From assembly GCA_046758845.1 (NCBI GenBank), contig JBHIBA010000065.1, positions 1-18,450 on the forward strand: a stretch of DNA of 18,450 nt. The letters run 5' to 3'. Origin of the DNA: JBHIBA01 sp046758845. Its GTDB lineage: Bacteria > UBA8248 > JACPRG01 > G963555815. The notes beneath the pieces are model-generated. The model did no database searches and had not been told where the DNA came from. It saw only the letters and a list, made by a program, of their open reading frames with translations. Position numbers and translations under genes: made by a program. Shown piece after piece: positions 14,578 to 18,450 of this stretch (its first letter is position 1; every line of letters begins with the position of its first letter).

Positions 14578-15204
14578 TCACGATCTCTTTTTGAGGATTA
14601 TCTGATAAGAATTCGCGTTATTCTGAAGAGAATAATCCGTTCGTGTGGACAAACGAGTCCAAAAGTAGAATGGAAGCCAAAGCAATGCTTTTAAGAAATG
14701 CTTTTTCTTTTCTACCAAGTATTCCCAGATGATCCACGTGATCGTGTGAGCGAGTGCAAAAAGAGGACGTGAAGCGACAAGTTCAAAATTATTAGTTTCC
14801 GCAAGCATTGCCAAACCATCTCTTGTATAGCGGCGATAGTCCGCCGGTCTTGGGTGAAAGGGTTGGAGGAATGGTACGGAAATAACTAAATGACCTCCTG
14901 GCTTGAGAACGCGATCGAATTCGTTTAATGCTCGCTCAGGGGAGTGAACGTGTTCTAATACTGCGATACAAAAAATAGCATCATAATATTCATCGTCCCG
15001 TGGGATATCAGCAATATCACAAATGATCGCATTGGGAATCGATGTCTCAAGGTCACAGTTATCGACAGATGTAGCATTGTGGCGCAGAAGAAATTCTGAG
15101 ACATCTCGATTACCGCATCCGGCATTAAGCACGTTGCCGGTCAAGTACTTAAGGGCCGGGTGCAATTCTTCTTCAAGAGTTGGAAAACGTACAGGCATTT
15201 TCAC
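14578..15204 (-). CDS. Class I SAM-dependent methyltransferase
   Basis: This 208-residue cytosolic enzyme transfers a methyl group from S-adenosylmethionine. The SAM site is visible as VLNAGCGNRDVSEFL at 25-39, an acidic strand end D51, CDIADIP at 62-68, AVLEHVHSPE at 81-90 and RVLKPGGHLVISVPF at 98-112. PRPADYRRYTRDGL is a signature of methyltransferases that modify glycans or lipopolysaccharide-related molecules, so a cell-envelope sugar is a plausible substrate. GTG at 15204 has GGGAG eight bases upstream; ATG at 15198 is two codons later and an alternative. The gene is much richer in AT than its surroundings (two 60-base lines counted at 43% and 38% GC, against 72% in the MFS gene and 57% in the GT39 gene), which points to recent acquisition. 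It is separated from the HesB-like gene by 160 bases with no gene in them. Confidence 0.85.
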   Translation of the reverse strand: MKMPVRFPTLEEELHPALKYLTGNVLNAGCGNRDVSEFLLRHNATSVDNCDLETSIPNAIICDIADIPRDDEYYDAIFCIAVLEHVHSPERALNEFDRVLKPGGHLVISVPFLQPFHPRPADYRRYTRDGLAMLAETNNFELVASRPLFALAHTITWIIWEYLVEKKKHFLKALLWLPFYFWTRLSTRTDYSLQNNANSYQIILKKRS

Positions 15205-15364
15205 TGTTGCCGCTCCCGCGCCTCTCCTATTGATAATGAGAACATCGCTGACATTATTTCCTTAGACAATCGCCTCGGGGAAGCTTTGCTCAAGTCACTG
15301 GCATCGATTGCAGGCGGTGGCTGCAAGGTCACATTAGGAATTCGGTCTTTGGAAGGTTGAGTGA

Positions 15365-15628
15365 TCACGAGCGGCTTGATATGCAAAATCTTGGGCCTTT
15401 TTCGGATATCTTGAAATCCATGGTCGCCGTTTCGAGCTGGCCGCTGAGGCCCGGGTCCACCAGTAAAAGTTTCGAATCCCCGGAAAAAACCACTTGGTCC
15501 CCTGGTTTCTCAAAATCGACCCCAAAGACAAGTTCTCCTGTCAAGGACCTCCGAAGTCTCAGGTACTTTCCATGTGGGACGTTCACCCTTTTGAGCTCTT
15601 CAGCCGCTTTTTCTGTCAGCCTGAGCAT
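15365..15628 (-). CDS. Small HesB/IscA-like domain protein without cluster cysteines (copy A)
   Basis: The 87-residue product has the A-type carrier fold signature at its start (MLRLTEKAAEELKRV) and the later FGVDFEKPGDQVVFSGDSK and LLLVDPGLSGQLE strands. True IscA/SufA/ErpA proteins carry three conserved cysteines, one in the middle and a C-G-C near the end. Here the only cysteine is in the tail (PRFCISSRS), so cluster transfer by the known mechanism is unlikely. It is a clear paralogue of the protein encoded at 15822-16100. ATG at 15628 is preceded by GGAGAGAGGA. It is the last gene of the minus-strand cluster that starts at 17746, 193 bases after its paralogue. Its role is unknown. Confidence 0.75.
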   Translation of the reverse strand: MLRLTEKAAEELKRVNVPHGKYLRLRRSLTGELVFGVDFEKPGDQVVFSGDSKLLLVDPGLSGQLETATMDFKISEKGPRFCISSRS

Positions 15629-15821
15629 TTTCCTCTCTCCACCGTTGCCATCCCTGACCAGTTAGGCGAGCGGACTCCTCTATCGGGTTCCTGGGACTGC
15701 GGTCCACATTACTACCAGCGCTCTGCGCTCTCGTCAGTGACAACTGCCCCAGCCAGAATACGAAGAACAGATTTTGCCTTAGAACCCAGGGATGGGGTCC
15801 AGCAGCGAGTTGATGTGCTCC

Positions 15822-16100
15822 TTAAGGCGTGGATGGCCCCACAAAAAACTCCGCTCCTTGCTCCGTCTGTTGAACGTCCAACCTCTTTCCCTCCAGCTTG
15901 ACGCTCAAATCTCTTCCGATGAGAAGGACCTTTGTTTCCCCGCAATGAACCACCTGATCCCCTTGTTTCTCCGCGTCCACGCCAAACCCAAACTGCCCTC
16001 CTGGCGTAATCAAGAGTCTCAGGCAATTCTCGGGTGGTACATCATTATGCTCGCGCACCTCATTGAGCTCTTGCGCAGCCTGGTCAGTCACGTTGAGCAT
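15822..16100 (-). CDS. Small HesB/IscA-like domain protein without cluster cysteines (copy B)
   Basis: This 92-residue protein is the paralogue of copy A: MLNVTDQAAQELNEVREH, FGVDAEKQGDQVVHCGETK and VLLIGRDLSVKLEGKRLDV line up with it segment by segment. It has two cysteines (ENCLRLL and VVHCGE), but neither is at the positions used by A-type iron-sulfur carriers, and the terminal Cys-Gly-Cys is missing. The start at 16100 is fixed by AAGGAGG seven bases upstream; the open frame reaches 16166, but that extension overlaps the SH3 gene. Only 11 bases separate it from the stop of the SH3 protein gene, so the two are translated from one message. Confidence 0.8.
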   Translation of the reverse strand: MLNVTDQAAQELNEVREHNDVPPENCLRLLITPGGQFGFGVDAEKQGDQVVHCGETKVLLIGRDLSVKLEGKRLDVQQTEQGAEFFVGPSTP

Positions 16101-16111
16101 TTTTTTCCTCC

Positions 16112-16603
16112 TTACCTTCGGAGTTTCGCGTTGGTGGCGCCCCAAACCAGCCTTTCGAAGATCCACCCCTGATCCCCGTCAGCGTGGCGGACCTTGATCC
16201 ACCTCCCTTTTTTCCGCAAGACACGAAAGGGAAGGCCTCGGTCGGCCCGAAACGTGATGGGGCTTTTGGTGGTGGGACGCTTGCGGATGTTCGCTTTTTT
16301 CACCTTTACGACCACGGCGGGTTTTCCGTCCGTCAGGGGACGGTAAATCCATTCTTGGTATCCGTCGAAGTCTCGGACCCTTAGCCAGCGCCCCTTGCGC
16401 TTGAGCACCTGATACGGGTAGTTCATGGGGGCGGTCCACACCTTCTCAAAGCGCGTCCCGGGACCGAGTCGGGTGTTGGCGGCCTTCACCTTTACGCGCA
16501 CAATCTCTGCGGCCAGAGCACCGCTACTGAAACAGGAGAGGAAGGCAAGAACGCTGAGAATCGAGATCTTTGTCGTGAGACGCCGCCGTTCGATTCCAGT
16601 CAT
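16112..16603 (-). CDS. Secreted protein with two bacterial SH3 domains
   Basis: The 163-residue product begins with a signal peptide: basic MTGIERRRLTTK, a hydrophobic core ISILSVLAFLSCFSSG, and a probable cleavage site after ALA near residue 31. It then has two SH3b repeats at about 36-90 and 97-153. They share the pattern VKVKxANxR..., Y/F-x-VL-K/R-K-GRW-L/I-KVR and D-G-x-x-WI; the second ends QGWIFERLV. Such domains bind peptidoglycan or other envelope partners, so the protein should act in the periplasm or at the cell surface. ATG 16603 has GAGGAGG seven bases upstream. No catalytic domain follows, so it is a binding or scaffolding protein. It sits between the DUF151 gene (101 bases upstream) and the HesB-like copy B. 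Confidence 0.85.
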   Translation of the reverse strand: MTGIERRRLTTKISILSVLAFLSCFSSGALAAEIVRVKVKAANTRLGPGTRFEKVWTAPMNYPYQVLKRKGRWLRVRDFDGYQEWIYRPLTDGKPAVVVKVKKANIRKRPTTKSPITFRADRGLPFRVLRKKGRWIKVRHADGDQGWIFERLVWGATNAKLRR

Positions 16604-16704
16604 CAAATTCCTCCTCTTGAGGCCGATTTGGGCAGAAGATTCATCCCTTTCCTGTGAACCCACGCTCCTTCCAAGTCTTCGGATTTCATTACAACCCGAA
16701 GTCT

Positions 16705-17235
16705 TTACTCGAAATCTTTCGGTCGAACCCGCCGGAGCCAGTGAACAAGTTCAGGTCCGGATAAGATTTCTGCTTGGTCTTCCGTCCGTTCGGAGATCGG
16801 AACCTCTTCTCCTTCTCCGCTCCGATCCACGTCGCTCAGGAGCTCTTGCTCAACAAGAACGGGCACCCCAGTCAGCAAGCCCACAACTACCGCGTCGAAG
16901 GGATGACAGGGTAGAAGCAGCTGCTCTTCCTTTTTCCCTTTAAGGTCGAGAAGCCCTACGACTTCCCCATTCTCTCGGACGTCGAGCTGGATACCCTCGA
17001 TGGATGATTCGCCTGCCCGGATGACCGATAAGAGCAAGTCATGCGTCAAGGGGCGGGGCCTTCTCTTCAATCTGACCAGACCAGCGGCTATCATGGCCTG
17101 TGGCAGACCGAGCGGAAGCATCAGGTACCGTGTCTCCGGCTCGTTCACGACAGCCAGAAAGAATTCATTCTGGCGCTTCCTCTTGACCCGCACGAGCAGA
17201 ACTTTCTTCACGAGGAGTTCGACCATGTGGTTCAT
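16705..17235 (-). CDS. DUF151/bifunctional nuclease (BFN) family protein
   Basis: The 176-residue protein contains the DUF151 domain in residues about 5-130: LPLGLPQAMIAAGL, the conserved RPLTHDLLLSVIRAG, and LPCHPFDAVVVGLLTGVPVLV, which correspond to the family's IG-x-x-EA, RPxTHDL and RPSDAIALALRTGxPIFV blocks. The final 45 residues (VDRSGEGEEVPISERTEDQ onward) are an acidic tail. Members have been reported as nucleases in plants, but the bacterial role is unsettled. Here the usual RPSDA is changed to HPFDA. ATG at 17235 is preceded by GGAGG, 13 bases away; ATG at 17226 is an alternative. The gene follows the RodZ-like gene by 49 bases on the same strand. Confidence 0.85.
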   Translation of the reverse strand: MNHMVELLVKKVLLVRVKRKRQNEFFLAVVNEPETRYLMLPLGLPQAMIAAGLVRLKRRPRPLTHDLLLSVIRAGESSIEGIQLDVRENGEVVGLLDLKGKKEEQLLLPCHPFDAVVVGLLTGVPVLVEQELLSDVDRSGEGEEVPISERTEDQAEILSGPELVHWLRRVRPKDFE

Positions 17236-17284
17236 TGATGCGTCTTTGCCTCCGCATTTTCCTCAGGGCAAAGGAAGGCTCTGT

Positions 17285-17746
17285 TCATGGCCTCAATCCC
17301 CAGGCGAATAAGAGCAGAGCCCCGAGGATGCTGAGCAACAAAGCCGCCCGCCAAATCCGCCGCCGCCGCAACTGGGGCCTAACTCCCCAAGGGTCAGGCG
17401 ATCGTTCTCCTCCCTGACGAGGGGCGAGCTCTTCGAAACGTGCACTCCAAGGGGCGTGATCGTGGCCGAGGACAGACAGGTATGCACGCAGGTAGCCCTT
17501 GCCATAGAAGATGCCTGGAAGACGCTCGAAATCGCCCGTTTCGAGGGCATCCAGATACTTTTGTTGTACTTTCGTTTGTTGAGATATCTCGTTGATCGAA
17601 ACGTCGCCATCTTCTCGGATTCGCCGGAGAGAATCACCCAGTTCGCCGAGCGAGTGGGCACTCTCAGCCAGCTGAGCGTCTCTGTCTTTGTTGTCATGAG
17701 GGGATTTTCGGGTCAATTTGCAGGCCGTGGTTAAATTCTTGAGCAC
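17285..17746 (-). CDS. RodZ-like HTH protein with C-terminal membrane anchor, no periplasmic domain
   Basis: The protein has a RodZ-type HTH_25 domain at about residues 34-95 (LGELGDSLRRIREDGDVS, INEISQQTKVQQKYLDALE, DFERLPGIFYGKGYLRAYL) and a basic RRRRIW followed by one transmembrane helix at 131-150. It ends three residues after the helix. Full RodZ proteins continue with a long periplasmic region and a DUF4115 domain, so this is either a natural short form or a truncated one. RodZ links the MreB cytoskeleton to the wall-synthesis machinery; here only the cytoplasmic and membrane parts exist. The only in-frame start well upstream of the domain is GTG at 17746, which lacks a ribosome binding site; the residues before the HTH are unlike RodZ, so the true start is uncertain. 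It leads the minus-strand cluster. Confidence 0.75.
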   Translation of the reverse strand: MLKNLTTACKLTRKSPHDNKDRDAQLAESAHSLGELGDSLRRIREDGDVSINEISQQTKVQQKYLDALETGDFERLPGIFYGKGYLRAYLSVLGHDHAPWSARFEELAPRQGGERSPDPWGVRPQLRRRRIWRAALLLSILGALLLFAWGLRP

Positions 17747-17765
17747 AACAAAAAATTTCTAAAAT

Positions 17766-17794
17766 ATGATAAAATATATCACAAGTATTGTCAA
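17766..17794 (-). promoter_or_regulatory. Sigma70-type promoter for the RodZ-like/DUF151/SH3/HesB cluster
   Basis: On the minus strand, TTGACA (17794-17789) is followed by a 17-base spacer and TATCAT (17771-17766), a full consensus -35 and a 5-of-6 -10 box. Transcription would begin near 17759, leaving only about 13 bases before the GTG at 17746. The dyad TGATA-N5-TATCA (plus-strand 17767-17781) overlaps the -10 box and part of the spacer, where a repressor could block polymerase. Confidence 0.7.
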
Positions 17795-18021
17795 GATATC
17801 TCCCCAATTGCGGGAGTTTTTTATCTCACTCCAGCAAACTGAGGAACGAAATTCCACCGAAAGACGGTCCAATCGAGTAGGGTCCGGGGTGAGGACCAGT
17901 CAATCAATCAAGCATGCGCAACCGAGCGGAAAAATGGGTCCGTTCTTTGTTTTCCAAAAATAAATCGAAACTAGGAGCTATGAATCAGTCCAAGAGCCCA
18001 CAGGGAGGGAGGAGAGACTTC

Positions 18022-18450
18022 ATGCGCGAAATCGACCCAGAACAGGAGATATACCCCATCGGGGTGGTTTCCAAACTGACGGGACTGCCTCAACGCTATC
18101 TGAGGGCATTGGAGGAGCGAGGTGTCCTCAAACCGGCGCGCTCAGAAAAGAACCGGCGCCTTTACTCGGAGAACGAGGTCAAGAAATTGCAAGACATTTA
18201 CTACTTAGCGGTCTTGCGAAAGGTCAACATCGCGGGGATCAAAGAAATCTTGCGAATATTCGATGCGCTCTCTGCTCGGGAAAGGGAGAAGGTTCGGGAG
18301 TTGCTCGATATCAAGATGTTGCAAGCAGAGGGACTTAAGCAACGACCCGCGGAGGTCCTACCGGCTGACCTTGAAGAGGTAAGCGAAATCAGCGACGAGA
18401 TTCCATCCTCTTCTGAGTTATCAGGGGCGCAATCCCCTGGGGCAATCTTG
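18022..18450 (+). CDS. MerR-family regulator, HspR-like, 3' end beyond the window
   Basis: The open frame runs from here to the last base with no stop, so the protein is incomplete at the C-terminus (143 codons present). The N-terminal winged HTH reads YPIGVVSKLTGLPQRYLRAL, EERGVLKPARSEKNRRLYSE and NEVKKLQDIYYL, followed by KVNIAGIKEIL. The R-x-Y-S/T-x-x-E and VN-x-AGIK wording resembles HspR, the repressor of chaperone operons, more than metal- or drug-sensing MerR proteins, and no effector cysteines are seen in the part present. ATG at 18022 has AGGAG seven bases upstream. ATG at 17980 is in frame 14 codons earlier, but its AGGAG is only two bases away. It is divergent from the RodZ-like cluster across an AT-rich intergenic region (17747-18021). 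Confidence 0.85.
   Translation, partial: MREIDPEQEIYPIGVVSKLTGLPQRYLRALEERGVLKPARSEKNRRLYSENEVKKLQDIYYLAVLRKVNIAGIKEILRIFDALSAREREKVRELLDIKMLQAEGLKQRPAEVLPADLEEVSEISDEIPSSSELSGAQSPGAIL

Noticed and set aside
15308..15326. TTGCAG/CTGCAA hairpin between the methyltransferase and HesB-like copy A as a terminator
   Set aside because: The stem is only six base pairs and no U-tract follows on either strand.
17766..17963. 65-codon plus-strand open frame in the intergenic region before the MerR gene
   Set aside because: It lies in AT-rich promoter sequence, overlaps the -10 and -35 boxes of the divergent cluster and has no ribosome binding site or recognisable protein.

Overview
The window is an 18.45 kb piece of GC-rich bacterial chromosome. 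Its gene families (ATP-dependent hydantoinase/acetone-carboxylase subunits, a double-HTH XRE regulator, a GT39 membrane glycosyltransferase, an HspR-like MerR protein, a RodZ-like HTH protein) suggest an uncultured soil or subsurface lineage of the Deltaproteobacteria/NC10/Rokubacteria/Tectomicrobia type. That assignment is an impression from gene content; nothing in the window fixes the taxonomy. No rRNA, tRNA, CRISPR array, transposase or integrase was seen.

Region 1 (1-7149, minus strand) is a compact five-gene catabolic operon. In transcription order it encodes an ABC-transporter ATPase, an ATZ/TRZ-type amidohydrolase, an isochorismatase-fold amidase, a hydantoinase-B-type subunit fused to an acetone-carboxylase-gamma-like zinc domain, and a hydantoinase-A-type ATPase subunit that runs off the left edge. 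Deaminase, ATP-driven ring-opening enzyme and N-carbamoyl amidase together match the chemistry of creatinine -> N-methylhydantoin -> N-carbamoyl amino acid -> amino acid. The fused zinc domain and the HyuB sequence style instead point to the acetone/acetophenone carboxylase branch. Substrate is therefore open.

Region 2 (7150-8443) holds a non-coding stretch with a perfect 9-bp inverted repeat, an XRE regulator with two HTH domains, and a decayed fragment of comM. A 21-bp sequence at the 3' end of that fragment recurs at 14445-14465. The two copies bracket a 6.3 kb block, which looks like an island or a rearrangement footprint.

Region 3 (8444-14287, plus strand) lies inside that block. It encodes a GT39-type glycosyltransferase, an MFS transporter, a MaoC-type hydratase, an M29-type metalloenzyme and an Asp/Glu-racemase-superfamily gene broken by a one-base frameshift. 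A 129-bp hairpin-type repeat sits between the glycosyltransferase and the transporter and overlaps the most upstream possible start of the transporter.

Region 4 (14578-18450) begins with an AT-rich SAM methyltransferase gene that looks acquired. It continues with a minus-strand cluster driven by a good sigma70-type promoter: RodZ-like HTH/TM protein, DUF151 bifunctional-nuclease-family protein, secreted double-SH3 protein, and two cysteine-poor HesB-like paralogues. A divergent MerR/HspR-like regulator runs off the right edge.
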